A stretch of DNA of 64,000 nucleotides from Kalmanozyma brasiliensis GHG001. Lineage: Eukaryota; Basidiomycota; Ustilaginomycetes; Ustilaginales. Under the pieces are notes generated by a model. The model ran no database searches. It was not told where the DNA came from and saw nothing but the letters and a program-made list of their open reading frames with translations. The position numbers were made by a program, and so were the translations under genes. Below, in pieces: positions 17,611 through 27,115 of this stretch (position 1 is the stretch's first letter; every line of letters starts with the position of its first letter). The stretch spans positions 250,259 through 314,258 of the forward strand of contig NW_015961992.1 in assembly GCF_000497045.1 (NCBI RefSeq). Reading direction: 5' to 3'.

Positions 17611-19641
17611 ATGCCGCCAAAACGTCCGATCCGCAACGTGTTCGGCAACGACGACGATGACGCGTCTACGTCCTACGAAACGCAAGGCGGCACACCGCCA
17701 AAGAAACCTCGTTCGGATGCCAAGCCCAGTGTCCTTCGCGCAGGTGTTCCTCCTCCTGGCCCGGCTGCGGTTATCCCAGCAGCAACATCACAGAATGGAG
17801 GAGCCAATAGCATTCAGGCGCAAGTGGCGGCGGCAAAGGCGAGAGCACAGGCGCTGATGAGTGCGATGCAGAACAAGGGCGCTCCGGGGCCGGCTATTGG
17901 TTCGGCTCCCGCGAGGCCCCCGACAGCGTCGGCGGCTGCGCCATCGAGGTTCGCGCCTGTCACTGGCGCCAGCAATGGCAGGGCTATGCCAATCACGGCA
18001 ACAGCATCGGCATCGAGACCACCTGCGGGAGGAGCAAGCAGCATTCAAGCTCAACTCGAAGCCGCTCGTGCAAAGGTGCAGGCTCAGATGGCAGCGTTGA
18101 ACAACAAGAACAAATCTTCTATGCCATCGATCTCATCTCAGCCGATACCGCAAGTCAGCAGCGCCTCCAGTCTCAGCGCTTCAAGACCGTCATCCTCGAT
18201 AGCATCAACGTCAGCTTCAACAGCCTCCTCATCAACGAAGGCACCGACAGGAATCCACCCACTGCTTCTTTCCGAGGGACTGCCCTACCGACCAACTGAG
18301 GCGAATAGCAAGGCTTCCTCAAGCGGCGTTTCTTCGACCTACGTCAAGGGCCGAAACAATGTCCCGCCCGAATCCAATCCATACCTGCAAGCGAGTCGCG
18401 GTCTCGCCGCCGAAGCCTCATCAGAAGGACCCAAGCAGAGGTCGATGCACAAAGGCTTCCAGTTCCACAAACCAGGGCGACACGTCCGGGAAGCGGAAGA
18501 GCTGAGACGAGAACAGCAGATGGAAGAGCTCAAGAAGCGGATCGAGGAGAGTGCACGGAAGGCTGGGATGCAGGATGAGCTCGGGGGAGACGAGAAGCGT
18601 CTAGTCAAGCAACCTCCTCCTGACATTGAGTGGTGGGATGTCAACCTGCTCACATCGAAGTCGTACGACGATGTGCCCGACACAGACGATATCAGCTCCA
18701 TGCTCAGTCGTGCCAAGGCGGACAACAGCCCAATTCTGCTCTATGGCTCCGACAGCCCCATCGACCACTACATCCAGCACCCGATTCCTATCCCCGCTCC
18801 CTCGGACAAGGGCGCCGTCCAACCTCGCGGTCTCATGCTCACCAAACACGAACAGCGCAAGCTGCGACGTCAACGCCGTGCCGCCGAACAGCAGGACAAG
18901 CGCGATCGCATCAAGATGGGTCTCCTCCCGCCCGAACCGCCCAAGGTCAAGCTGTCCAACCTCATGCGCGTGCTCACATCGGAAGCCGTCTCTGACCCCA
19001 CCAAGATCGAGGCTCGGGTGCGACGCGAGATCGCCGCCCGCAAAGAGGCACACGAGCGCCAGAACGCAGAGAGGAAGCTGACGGACGAGCAGAGAAGGGA
19101 AAAGGTGGAGAAGAAGAAGGAGCGGGAGGACGAGAAGGGGTTGTACTGCCACGTGTACAGGGTCAAGCACCTGATTAGCCCGAGGCACAAGTTCAAGGTG
19201 AGGAGGAATGCGCTGGACCATGGGATGACGGGCGTGTGCATCTTTCACCCGTCGATGGCGCTCGTGGTGGTCGAAGGTAGCGGCAAGGCCGTCAAGGCGT
19301 ACAAGCGGTTGATGACGGTCAGGATCGACTGGACCGATCCAGGGGCTGAGAACGACGACAAGTCCGAGGAGGAAGAAGAGGAGGTCAAGGAGGATGCGAA
19401 CAAGGTCCGTCCAGCCGGATTCAAGACGTTGACCACGAGTCAGGAGGACGTGGACTGGAGCAGCAACTCGTGCGAGCTCGTGTTCGAGGGGCCGATCCGG
19501 GAGAGAAAGTGGGAAGGTAGAGGGTTCAGAGCGAGAGGCGTGCAGACGGATCAAGCGGCGAGGGAGGCGTTGGGAGAGGAGTTGCAGGGCTTTTGGGATG
19601 TCGCCAAGCGGGCGGCTCAGAGTCAGGATGACGGCTTCTAG
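17611..19641 (+). CDS. PRP3: U4/U6 snRNP splicing factor PRP3
   Basis: Component of the U4/U6 and U4/U6.U5 snRNPs that binds the U4/U6 stem II region and is needed for spliceosome activation. It is 676 aa. The N-terminal third is low complexity (Ala/Ser/Pro) with two similar segments, IQAQVAAAKARAQALMSAM and IQAQLEAARAKVQAQMAAL, a local duplication. The Prp3 core starts near residue 339 with DIEWWD, followed by HPIPIPAP, LTKHEQRKLRRQRR and LPPEPPKVKLSNLMRVL. The C-terminal domain (family DUF1115), from about residue 509 (GLYCHVYRVKHL), contains a ferredoxin-like fold that binds RNA. An acidic Glu run sits near residue 590. Intronless; converges with FAD1 with 128 bp between stops. Confidence 0.95.
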   Translation: MPPKRPIRNVFGNDDDDASTSYETQGGTPPKKPRSDAKPSVLRAGVPPPGPAAVIPAATSQNGGANSIQAQVAAAKARAQALMSAMQNKGAPGPAIGSAPARPPTASAAAPSRFAPVTGASNGRAMPITATASASRPPAGGASSIQAQLEAARAKVQAQMAALNNKNKSSMPSISSQPIPQVSSASSLSASRPSSSIASTSASTASSSTKAPTGIHPLLLSEGLPYRPTEANSKASSSGVSSTYVKGRNNVPPESNPYLQASRGLAAEASSEGPKQRSMHKGFQFHKPGRHVREAEELRREQQMEELKKRIEESARKAGMQDELGGDEKRLVKQPPPDIEWWDVNLLTSKSYDDVPDTDDISSMLSRAKADNSPILLYGSDSPIDHYIQHPIPIPAPSDKGAVQPRGLMLTKHEQRKLRRQRRAAEQQDKRDRIKMGLLPPEPPKVKLSNLMRVLTSEAVSDPTKIEARVRREIAARKEAHERQNAERKLTDEQRREKVEKKKEREDEKGLYCHVYRVKHLISPRHKFKVRRNALDHGMTGVCIFHPSMALVVVEGSGKAVKAYKRLMTVRIDWTDPGAENDDKSEEEEEEVKEDANKVRPAGFKTLTTSQEDVDWSSNSCELVFEGPIRERKWEGRGFRARGVQTDQAAREALGEELQGFWDVAKRAAQSQDDGF

Positions 19642-19769
19642 CGTCAGCAGCTAGTAAAGCATGAGCATGGTGGTTTCGAGCAATTCAGGAGCCATTCAAA
19701 TGTTTCGTTCAGGAGTGTGCAGAATGGCTGACATTGTCAATGTGTCTAGTGTGTGAGCTCAAAATAAAT

Positions 19770-20969
19770 CTATGGCTTTGAGGATGTTGATTCCGGCTGC
19801 TTTGGCTTTGCCTGCGGCGATGCATTCTCTACCCGTCCAGCCCGTTCCATGGTGCCATCCTTGAGCATGTACGCGGGTTTCCATCGGCCTTTGGCTGTCC
19901 CATCTCCTACTAGCAGGGCGCCATCCTCGCTGCCGCCTTCCTGCTCGCCTTTGATGCGCAGCTCAGGATTGGGCAGCGTGTTGTAGGTCGACCCGAGCGA
20001 GGTGTACCCTTGATCGTAGAGCAGGCAGTATGGGATGCCTTGGATCCCTCCACCTGCCGTGCCGTAATCTGTAGCAAGCTGATCCCTGGACATGCCCAGC
20101 GCAGCTTCTGAGGACCCAAGATGAGGACAGCGCAGGAAAGCCCACACATCCTGGTATGTCCAATCGAGAATGGGGTGGATACGCTCGACGCGAGGCCAGT
20201 CCTTGTCCGTCCAAGATCGTGCCGAGAGTTGTGGACCGTGAGGATCGTCCCGACGAATCCCGACAAACATGGCTCGAATGTCTCTCGGTTCTGTTGCTGA
20301 TGAGTCTGTGAGCTCCTCCTCCTGTCCTTGTCCCATACCGACTTGCTCACGTCCACCGCCGTCGAGGTACGTCCTGATGCCTTCCTTCATGCCGCCTGCT
20401 ACCGAGATCACTTCGAGGTTGTAGCCGTGCACCGGAGAGACGCAGTACTGGATGAATTTTTCAACCGTAGGGAAGGGTGATGGACAGGTGATGTAGAGCG
20501 AAGGTATCGAGGGAATGATTGCCTCGTCAGCGGGACCAGATGCGCTGTCCGACTTGCTATTGAGCCTTCGCAGCACGGCGGATAGAATGTGTACCAGGAC
20601 AGTGCAGTCCTTGCCTCCGTTGAAGCTAAGTGCGCAGTGCTGCCACCCGACATCCCGGATGATCTCCTCGCAGAGCTCGACTGCGCTCTTGACCTTTTGC
20701 GACAGATCTGGATACTTTCGCGCTGCCGTCGAGTCTTCAAAGAGGGTGTACACGGCATCTATCGAAGCAATCCATTCTTGTGGTGGTGGTTGTGGAGGTC
20801 TCGAGGAAGGCCCTGCAGTCGAAGATGACTGCTGCGATCCATTGGCAGACATGGCTACGAGCTGTGCCGGAAGCCTGTTTGAGGAACGCAAAGATGGCGT
20901 AGCCGAATCGCGGTGACGGTGAAGGAGGGGCGAGCGTGGAAGTGTGGGGGATGATGATGGTCCGTCCAT
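19770..20969 (-). CDS. FAD1: FAD synthetase (FMN adenylyltransferase), PAPS-reductase fold
   Basis: Transfers AMP from ATP to FMN to make FAD. The eukaryotic Fad1 family uses a PAPS-reductase/PP-loop fold. With the ATG at 20969 the protein is 399 aa. The PP-loop-like SFNGGKDCTVL is at residues about 115-125. Further family blocks are IPSLYITCPSPFPTVEKF, MFVGIRRDDPHG, RIHPILDWTYQDVWAFLR, the YGTAGGGIQGIPYC segment and LYDQGYTSLGSTYNT. The ~39 residues before the internal Met40 (at 20852) are Arg/Ser/Leu-rich and nearly free of acids, resembling a mitochondrial presequence; the shorter form would begin MSANGSQQ. The frame continues upstream only to a TTG, so 20969 is the first ATG. Divergent from the coilin-like gene. 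Confidence 0.9.
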   Translation of the reverse strand: MDGPSSSPTLPRSPLLHRHRDSATPSLRSSNRLPAQLVAMSANGSQQSSSTAGPSSRPPQPPPQEWIASIDAVYTLFEDSTAARKYPDLSQKVKSAVELCEEIIRDVGWQHCALSFNGGKDCTVLVHILSAVLRRLNSKSDSASGPADEAIIPSIPSLYITCPSPFPTVEKFIQYCVSPVHGYNLEVISVAGGMKEGIRTYLDGGGREQVGMGQGQEEELTDSSATEPRDIRAMFVGIRRDDPHGPQLSARSWTDKDWPRVERIHPILDWTYQDVWAFLRCPHLGSSEAALGMSRDQLATDYGTAGGGIQGIPYCLLYDQGYTSLGSTYNTLPNPELRIKGEQEGGSEDGALLVGDGTAKGRWKPAYMLKDGTMERAGRVENASPQAKPKQPESTSSKP

Positions 20970-21409
20970 GCTGTGTAGCGCGTCACTACGTAATATTTCT
21001 TCGGGTCTAACTGAGGCGAAAGACGCCGACTGCCGAACCGTCACAATGCGCTGTGCTGCCCTGACTTCTTGTGTGCTTCTCAAGCCACGTTTCTTTGAAC
21101 CTCACTTTCAGGGTCCACACGACACAGTAAAAACCTTCTCAAAGGCACCGATTCATGGTCTACGCCTGCCTCCTTTGCTATCATCACCAATCACCGTGCC
21201 CGCGCATGATTCAGCAACTGGGCGTAGTGCTTTCCAAGAGCTGGTAGTAGGCTGCGAAGGGAAGAGCTCTCATGACTCAGCAGTCGCAGCGTCGCTAGGG
21301 TGCTCCGTGCCCGCTTAGCCGATTTCAGACCCTAACTCAGCCTCACCAGCTGAGCAGCATATATAGCCAAGCCTCCCTTCAAGCATCCCTCCGTCTCGCC
21401 CTCACCGAC
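20970..21409. promoter_or_regulatory. Divergent promoter (FAD1 / coilin-like) with TATA-like box and telobox-like site
   Basis: A 440-bp head-to-head spacer. A TATATAG box lies at about 21360-21366, roughly 45-50 bp before the coilin-like ATG. ACCCTAACT at 21329-21337 matches the telobox core ACCCTAA that is used by Tbf1/TRF-type factors in other fungi. Both assignments are by motif only. Confidence 0.45.
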
Positions 21410-24061
21410 ATGTCCGACAGCAGCTTTCGCGGGATGACGCCCGTCACCGCTCGTTCCAGCATGGTGCCCGAATCTGTCACGCTCACCGATGTCTCTCCAA
21501 GCCGATCTGGTGGGGCTCGAAAGATCCGCCTTCGGGTCGTCACCAGGCATCCGCTGCCCGAGTTCCACTTTCTTGCTCCTTTCGATCACCACGACTCTCA
21601 ATGCTTCCAAACGCTACAGGCTTTCGTGCATACCCACCTTCTTACTCGGTCCAGACGATCCGGTCAAAGTTCTCAGCTGGAATCCACAGGCCCGGCGGCT
21701 CTCCAGTTTCAGATGGACAACTTCGAGGTGCCCTTCGATGATCCAGAGATCTTGCGAGACGGTGATACCATCGAGGTGCATCTGGACCAATCAGCGGTAG
21801 CAGGACCGGCGAATAGCGAAGCACCTTCCGGCGGTAAAAAAGCAAAGAAAAAAGCAGAGAGGTTTGCGGCAGCACTTGCCGAGCGGGGCGATGACGAAGA
21901 AGGGCAGCTGGAAGAGCAAGATGATGCCCTCGAGAAAGAAGCCCAGGACGCTGAAGAGAAAGAAGCCATTTTCGAAGCAGCTCGTGTTGCTGCCTTGCTT
22001 CGTGCCGGCATCCACAACATGGCGGACGACGATGCACACGACATGTCGGCCCAGCAAGGAGCAGTTGATGATTTGCCGCGCATGCCCGGCCCATCCTTCA
22101 AGCCACTTCAACCACCTGCAGCATCCAAATTCTCCTCGTCGAAAGCACCGACCTCGAAAGCATCGAACGCATCGAACGCAAAAACGACGTCGAATGCTCA
22201 GGTTCCCTCCATGCCCATGCCCGTGTTCAACGCAGGCGGAGCAGCGTCAGCCATGGCCGCCTTCGATGCAAGAAGAAAGCAGATGCAAGCATCTTCCAAC
22301 GCCAAAGCCAAAGTCAGCAACTCCGCTCCTTCCCACTTCGACAACATCACTTTCTCGTCGAGGGCAGGGCAGGGCGCCAAGCGCAAACGCGCAGCTTCAT
22401 CGTCCCCAGCCGAAAGCTCGTCCGACTCTAGCAGCGACAGAAGTAGCAGCAGCAGCAGCAGCAGCAGCAGTGACTCGGAATCACGTTCAGATTCCAGCTC
22501 CTCCTCAGATCGCTATTCCTCAAGCGACTCTGACTCAGACATCGACAGCTCCGATCTTGACTCAACCACGTCTGACAGCTCCGACTCTTCGGACTCGGCC
22601 CCATCCGAGCAACACACCAAATCAGATCGACATCGCGCCAGATACCAGGAAGCGGCTGCGGCCTCGACTTCTGAGCAGGAAGAGTCTTCACCCCCAGTTC
22701 CACCGGGACAAGGCATGAACCGAACCAAGCGTCGCAATCTTATGAGACGCAAGAAGCTTCAGCTGCTTCGTGACGCCGGCAACCTGCAAAGTTTCGAAGA
22801 AGCAAGCAAACGTGCCGCTCAGCGAGAGCGCGGCGAGCACGTCGACGACTCGGAGGGCGAAAACAGCAGCCCAGCTTGGATCGACGATCGACGGCCCATG
22901 TATCAGATCAAAGGGGTCGGTATCGCAGTGGTACAAGCTTCCAATGCTTCTTCATCGTCACCAACTGTGGTCAGCAGCTTACCTCCTGGCGCTGGCAGCC
23001 TCGGCATGGCGGAGGCTGAGGCTGAGGCCATTCTCGACCAAGTGTTCGGAAGCTCCGAGAGCGAGGCAAGCAAGGGCAAGAAGCGGAAACGTGACGAGAG
23101 GTTGGAAAGCACAGCAGACCACGCACCGCCTCGGCGACCAGGTCCCCGGCTTGAAGACATGCAGGCAGGACAGGCACCCTACGGTGGGGACGTGCCAGCA
23201 GGAGTATCGATCCGTCATATTGACTGCCAAACGTACTACGACGACGAGGTAGCCAAGCTGGAGACTGGGGCCGAAGCTGACACCGGACCCTCGCTGCGTC
23301 CCGATGACGAAAGAGAGGAAGCAAATGCGAGTGATGCACGTCAGCAAGGTAAGGGTGAAGGGAAGGGTCAGGCCCGGAGATCTCAGCAAAAGGATGAAGG
23401 CAACAGTCAGGACGAGGTCTTGCACCTAGATTACGGCTCGCCCGACAAACCGGACGAAGAGCAATCCGACCAGGCAGCACCGCGCAAGAGGATGAGAACG
23501 GCGTCGTCCGAAGAAATCGCCCAAGAAGGCTGCTCCTGCGCATACGTGCGCCGTAGCTCGGACGAAGAAAATTCAGATTCGGAAGCCCTGGCATCCTCGT
23601 ACAGGTACAGCGACGACCCTTTCAAGAGCGATCCTCCCGACCATTGGGCTCATGTATACGAGGGGCCTTTCGTCGCATTCACGGTGCCAAAGTATCCGAC
23701 CTCGGGTCCTATCGACCCATCTATCACCTGGAAGAGAATCTTTCGCGGTATCGAGCCGTACACAATAGCCTCTATGCAGCGTTTCGACGCATTCGACATC
23801 GAGTGGACTAGTGTGCCGACCGGCATGGGCGTGATGTGGGAGGAGCTGGCCCTGAACCCAGCCAACATGACCCCGGCGGTCATGTATTTTGTCGGCGTAA
23901 TCGACTCGGTGCAACCAAGCGAAGGTGCGAACGAAGTCGTGCATGTCGATGCGATGGGACCTTTGGAGAAAGACGAGGGGAAGGATTGGCCAGACTACGA
24001 GGTGAAGAGGATCAGATGGACAGAGCAAAACCATCCCTCCCAAGTCTGGATGGCTTTTTAG
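21410..24061 (+). CDS. Coilin-like nuclear protein
   Basis: An 883-aa protein whose layout matches coilin, the scaffold of Cajal bodies. Residues about 37-130 read as the N-terminal ubiquitin-like self-association domain: a KIRLRVV strand, a FHFLAPFD block, a helix QTLQAFVHTHLL, FQMDNFEVPFDDPEI, then LRDGDTIEVHL. A Lys/Glu-rich helix and an Ala/Ser linker follow; residues about 330-400 are Ser/Asp acidic tracts with many SD pairs, likely CK2 sites. A basic patch NRTKRRNLMRRKKL follows. The last ~140 residues (GPFVAFTVPKYP to the end) form a beta-rich domain in the place of the atypical Tudor domain of coilin. Similarity is weak outside the N-terminal block, so the name is tentative. Intronless; TATA-like box just upstream. 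Confidence 0.62.
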   Translation: MSDSSFRGMTPVTARSSMVPESVTLTDVSPSRSGGARKIRLRVVTRHPLPEFHFLAPFDHHDSQCFQTLQAFVHTHLLTRSRRSGQSSQLESTGPAALQFQMDNFEVPFDDPEILRDGDTIEVHLDQSAVAGPANSEAPSGGKKAKKKAERFAAALAERGDDEEGQLEEQDDALEKEAQDAEEKEAIFEAARVAALLRAGIHNMADDDAHDMSAQQGAVDDLPRMPGPSFKPLQPPAASKFSSSKAPTSKASNASNAKTTSNAQVPSMPMPVFNAGGAASAMAAFDARRKQMQASSNAKAKVSNSAPSHFDNITFSSRAGQGAKRKRAASSSPAESSSDSSSDRSSSSSSSSSSDSESRSDSSSSSDRYSSSDSDSDIDSSDLDSTTSDSSDSSDSAPSEQHTKSDRHRARYQEAAAASTSEQEESSPPVPPGQGMNRTKRRNLMRRKKLQLLRDAGNLQSFEEASKRAAQRERGEHVDDSEGENSSPAWIDDRRPMYQIKGVGIAVVQASNASSSSPTVVSSLPPGAGSLGMAEAEAEAILDQVFGSSESEASKGKKRKRDERLESTADHAPPRRPGPRLEDMQAGQAPYGGDVPAGVSIRHIDCQTYYDDEVAKLETGAEADTGPSLRPDDEREEANASDARQQGKGEGKGQARRSQQKDEGNSQDEVLHLDYGSPDKPDEEQSDQAAPRKRMRTASSEEIAQEGCSCAYVRRSSDEENSDSEALASSYRYSDDPFKSDPPDHWAHVYEGPFVAFTVPKYPTSGPIDPSITWKRIFRGIEPYTIASMQRFDAFDIEWTSVPTGMGVMWEELALNPANMTPAVMYFVGVIDSVQPSEGANEVVHVDAMGPLEKDEGKDWPDYEVKRIRWTEQNHPSQVWMAF
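22433..22470 (+). repeat. AGC trinucleotide run (poly-Ser)
   Basis: A near-perfect AGC repeat encoding a Ser homopolymer inside the acidic Ser/Asp region of the coilin-like protein. Likely length-variable between strains. Confidence 0.8.
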
Positions 24062-24322
24062 CGACCCTCTGGTCCGGGCAGCGATCAGCAGCAGCCTCAG
24101 GGCGCCTCTAGTACCTTCAGCTCACATTCCATCGACACGCAAAGCAGAAATGATGATCATTTGATTGGCAATTCGAACGCGAGCTAGGAGCGCAGCACCG
24201 ACTCTTGACGAGATGGCGGATGTGCGCTTGTGATAAACAGATAAATGTTGTTCTTCTTTCGAAGAACGAGGACCAACACCGAGACAGGAACCGAGACTGA
24301 GACAAAAGCGTAGAGTAGATGC
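24062..24322. other. Tail-to-tail spacer (coilin-like / PAT1)
   Basis: A 261-bp convergent spacer with no gene seen. Confidence 0.5.
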
Positions 24323-27115
24323 TTAGACGCTGATCTGGGCAGCATCCAAGTTAAGCGCGTGGAGCAGCAGATTGACGTTCCTGATCCGAATATCCGGGTT
24401 GAACTCGTCCTGCACCATACCGGGGTTCCTCTTCTGCCACTCCTTGGCCGAGATGACGTTCTCGAGGATCTTCTCCCTGAGTTCCTGGACGAGCACCTGC
24501 TGCTGTTCCATGGTGCTCCCAATCGCAAGGGCAGCCATAAGGTTCCAGGTCGGCTCGTCTTCCAGGTCGACGTTCCTATACTTGCCTCCTACGGTTTGGG
24601 CGCTCAACTGCTGACCCAGCCCGCTGCCCATGTAGTACGACACGCCGAAGGGGAGACTCTGCTTGGTCCTCGTTGAGGGGAACAGCGTCGGCAGCTTGCC
24701 TCCTGCCGTAAGTCGCGAGAAGAGCAGAGCAAAGATCTGCTTGAACTGCTCCAGCTCTTCCGCGGGCACATCGCCTTGCTGACGCAGCGTCTCTGCGCGG
24801 CTCAAGAAGATGGTGAGGAACGCCACACCGGGACGCGTCTGCGTCACGCGCACCGGATCGTTTCGCTCCACGAACAGCGCCAGCATTCCAGACACGATAC
24901 GCATCGGCGCGGTGGAGGCCATCTGCATCATGCTCGGCACAATCGTCGTCGCGAACGTCTCGGATTGACGTTCGGCATCCCGACGCGCATCGACGCGCGA
25001 TGGGTCGTCCGAGAGATCATCGAGCAACGGTCCGTTGCGAACCACGTCGAGCGACTCGAATGACGCTACCACCATGGTGAGCGCTGTGAGCGTCTGCTCG
25101 GAGGAGAGATGACGCAGTGCGCGCGGGAGCAGACGCTTGCCCTTCGCAGAGGAGAGAAGCGAGACGAAGGGATGCGGGTCCGAGATCTCCAGCGGCTCAA
25201 GCACGCGCAGCTCGGTCCAGAGCGTAGACGTGACTGCAGCTTGATCCGCCTGGTGTGCATCAAATGCATCCTTAGCAGCAGCCGCAGCGTCGTCGGTGGG
25301 GTTGACATCGGCCGGTGGCGCAGGCGGCGCATTGCGACGCAGCTGCTCGAGCTGCAGCACAAGGTCGTACAGCTTCTCGAGGATGCGCAGCACCTCATGC
25401 TTGGTGAGCGGATCGCGACGGAGGTCGGCATTGCCATTGCCACCAAGAGAGGCCCCTTCGAGCGCCTGTCGCACCGCATCCCTCGCATGACCCGCATCAG
25501 GAGTCGAGTCACCACCGTTCTTCTCCCTGTTGGCCTTCGCCGCGTCTGCCGAGATCTGCAGCATCTGCCTCGGGTTCTTGGCCGAATTGAGACTGACCCT
25601 GCCCAGAGCACCCTCGAGCGCGGCACCAGAGGCACTCTTCTCCATCCGATCCTTACGACTCTGCACGATCCGCTCGACCTGCTGCTGCATCCGCAGCATA
25701 GCATTCTGCTGCTTATTGAGCTTCTGTTTACCCTTCCCACCTTGCTTCTGGTTTCCATTCCCCGTCGCCGTCGCAGGCGGCATCGGCGCCATCCCCGGCC
25801 TCGGCGGTCCCCCACGCAGAGCAAAGAAGATATGCGCATAAAAATCATCCGCATACGGATCCGCCGTGATGAGCTGCGAAATCTGGATCCTCGTAATGAA
25901 ATCCTTATCCGAACCGCTCATGAGGCCGTTGTACTTGGCCATGGCGTTGATCTTGTCCGTACGACGCTTGCGTTTGGCCTCGACGCGGTCGAACTCGGCC
26001 ATCTGCGCCTGGGCCTTTTCCATCATGAAGCGCACGGCGTCCTGCTCGGCGGTGGGGGCGCGTTCGCGTTGGGACGGGTCGAGCAGGTTGGGGAAGTTCT
26101 GCGCGACGGTTTCGAGCGAGTCGAATTGCATGGGTGGTGGAAGGGAGAGGATGGATTGTTGGACGAGGGGTGGCATGGCTTCGAGGAGAGCGCGCATGCG
26201 GGCGAAGTGGGCGGCTTGGGCTTGCTGCTGTGCGGCTTGGAGGGCGGCAGGGTCGACGTTGGGGCCGAGAGGCGGCGGGATGGCACCGGGACCCATGGGA
26301 GGCATGCCGTTGCCAGCGCCGGGAGGGGGAGGAGGTGGCTGGTTCTGGGGAGGGCCGGCCTGAGCGCGCTGCTCTTGCTGAGACTGCATGATTGCGGCGA
26401 AGGAGGGAGGTCCAGTGGGCTGCTGAGGCTGCTGAGGCTGAGCAGGGGAAGCGCCGGCCGCACGACGAGCGCGGAGCTCGGCTTCGACCTCTTCGACGGT
26501 CATGGGCTTCCTGTCGGTGGGAGGTTGCTGAGGCGGCTGCTGGTGCTGTTGCGGTGGTGGCTGCTGCTGTTGCTTGGATCGCATAGCGAGCATCTCTGCT
26601 TCCACTTCCTCGAGCGTCTTGGCTTGACCTCGAGGCTGCTGCTGCTGTGGAGGCTGCTGTTGCTGCTGCTGAGCACCACGAGGTGCACCAAAGCGTGGAA
26701 CAGGATCGACGAGGAAATCATCGAGACTAGCAGCAAACTTGTTGGAAGGATCGAATTTGCTCTTGGGCTGCTGTGGCTGCGAGTACTGGTTGTAGTTGTT
26801 CTGCTGAGGAGCAGGGGCAGGAGCGGCATGTCCAAAGTCAAAGTCGTTTCCGGCGTCAAAGTCGCCAAAGGTATCGGCGTTGAAGTCGTCTCCGGACTCG
26901 TCGAGCTTGTCGCCCAGACCATCGTAGCCGTCGCCGCCCCAGGTGTAGATCTCTACATCCTCCTGGGCTCCAGCGGCGAGCGCCTGGATCTTGGCATCGA
27001 GAGTGTCGTCATTGTCGAAGGTAGGGTCGAATGCATTCTGGTGCGAGGGGCGGTTGACACGTTTGCCGAAGCGTTCGTCGCCGGGCAGCGCCGTATCGAA
27101 GCCAAAGAACGACAT
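24323..27115 (-). CDS. PAT1: mRNA decapping activator PAT1
   Basis: P-body protein that bridges the Lsm1-7 ring, Dhh1 and Dcp1/Dcp2 and promotes decapping and translational repression. With the ATG at 27115 the protein is 930 aa and begins MSFFGFD, the conserved Pat1 start that contacts Dhh1. Residues about 100-330 are Gln/Pro-rich. The middle contains the ITRIQISQL block and FYAHIFFALRGG, followed by a Gln/Lys helix. The C-terminal ~300 residues (from PLTKHEVLRILEKLYDLVLQLEQ) form the alpha-alpha superhelix (PatC) that binds Lsm2/3. The frame is open a little further upstream, but only from a TTG codon. Divergent from SEC1. Confidence 0.93.
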   Translation of the reverse strand: MSFFGFDTALPGDERFGKRVNRPSHQNAFDPTFDNDDTLDAKIQALAAGAQEDVEIYTWGGDGYDGLGDKLDESGDDFNADTFGDFDAGNDFDFGHAAPAPAPQQNNYNQYSQPQQPKSKFDPSNKFAASLDDFLVDPVPRFGAPRGAQQQQQQPPQQQQPRGQAKTLEEVEAEMLAMRSKQQQQPPPQQHQQPPQQPPTDRKPMTVEEVEAELRARRAAGASPAQPQQPQQPTGPPSFAAIMQSQQEQRAQAGPPQNQPPPPPPGAGNGMPPMGPGAIPPPLGPNVDPAALQAAQQQAQAAHFARMRALLEAMPPLVQQSILSLPPPMQFDSLETVAQNFPNLLDPSQRERAPTAEQDAVRFMMEKAQAQMAEFDRVEAKRKRRTDKINAMAKYNGLMSGSDKDFITRIQISQLITADPYADDFYAHIFFALRGGPPRPGMAPMPPATATGNGNQKQGGKGKQKLNKQQNAMLRMQQQVERIVQSRKDRMEKSASGAALEGALGRVSLNSAKNPRQMLQISADAAKANREKNGGDSTPDAGHARDAVRQALEGASLGGNGNADLRRDPLTKHEVLRILEKLYDLVLQLEQLRRNAPPAPPADVNPTDDAAAAAKDAFDAHQADQAAVTSTLWTELRVLEPLEISDPHPFVSLLSSAKGKRLLPRALRHLSSEQTLTALTMVVASFESLDVVRNGPLLDDLSDDPSRVDARRDAERQSETFATTIVPSMMQMASTAPMRIVSGMLALFVERNDPVRVTQTRPGVAFLTIFLSRAETLRQQGDVPAEELEQFKQIFALLFSRLTAGGKLPTLFPSTRTKQSLPFGVSYYMGSGLGQQLSAQTVGGKYRNVDLEDEPTWNLMAALAIGSTMEQQQVLVQELREKILENVISAKEWQKRNPGMVQDEFNPDIRIRNVNLLLHALNLDAAQISV
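26640..26672 (-). repeat. CAG/CTG-rich run (poly-Gln in PAT1)
   Basis: Two short CTG-rich blocks (Gln codons on the minus strand) inside the Gln/Pro-rich N-terminal region of PAT1. Candidate length-polymorphic sites. Confidence 0.6.

Noticed and set aside
18601..19554. 317-codon minus-strand ORF antisense to PRP3
   Set aside because: Shadow of the conserved PRP3 C-terminal region.
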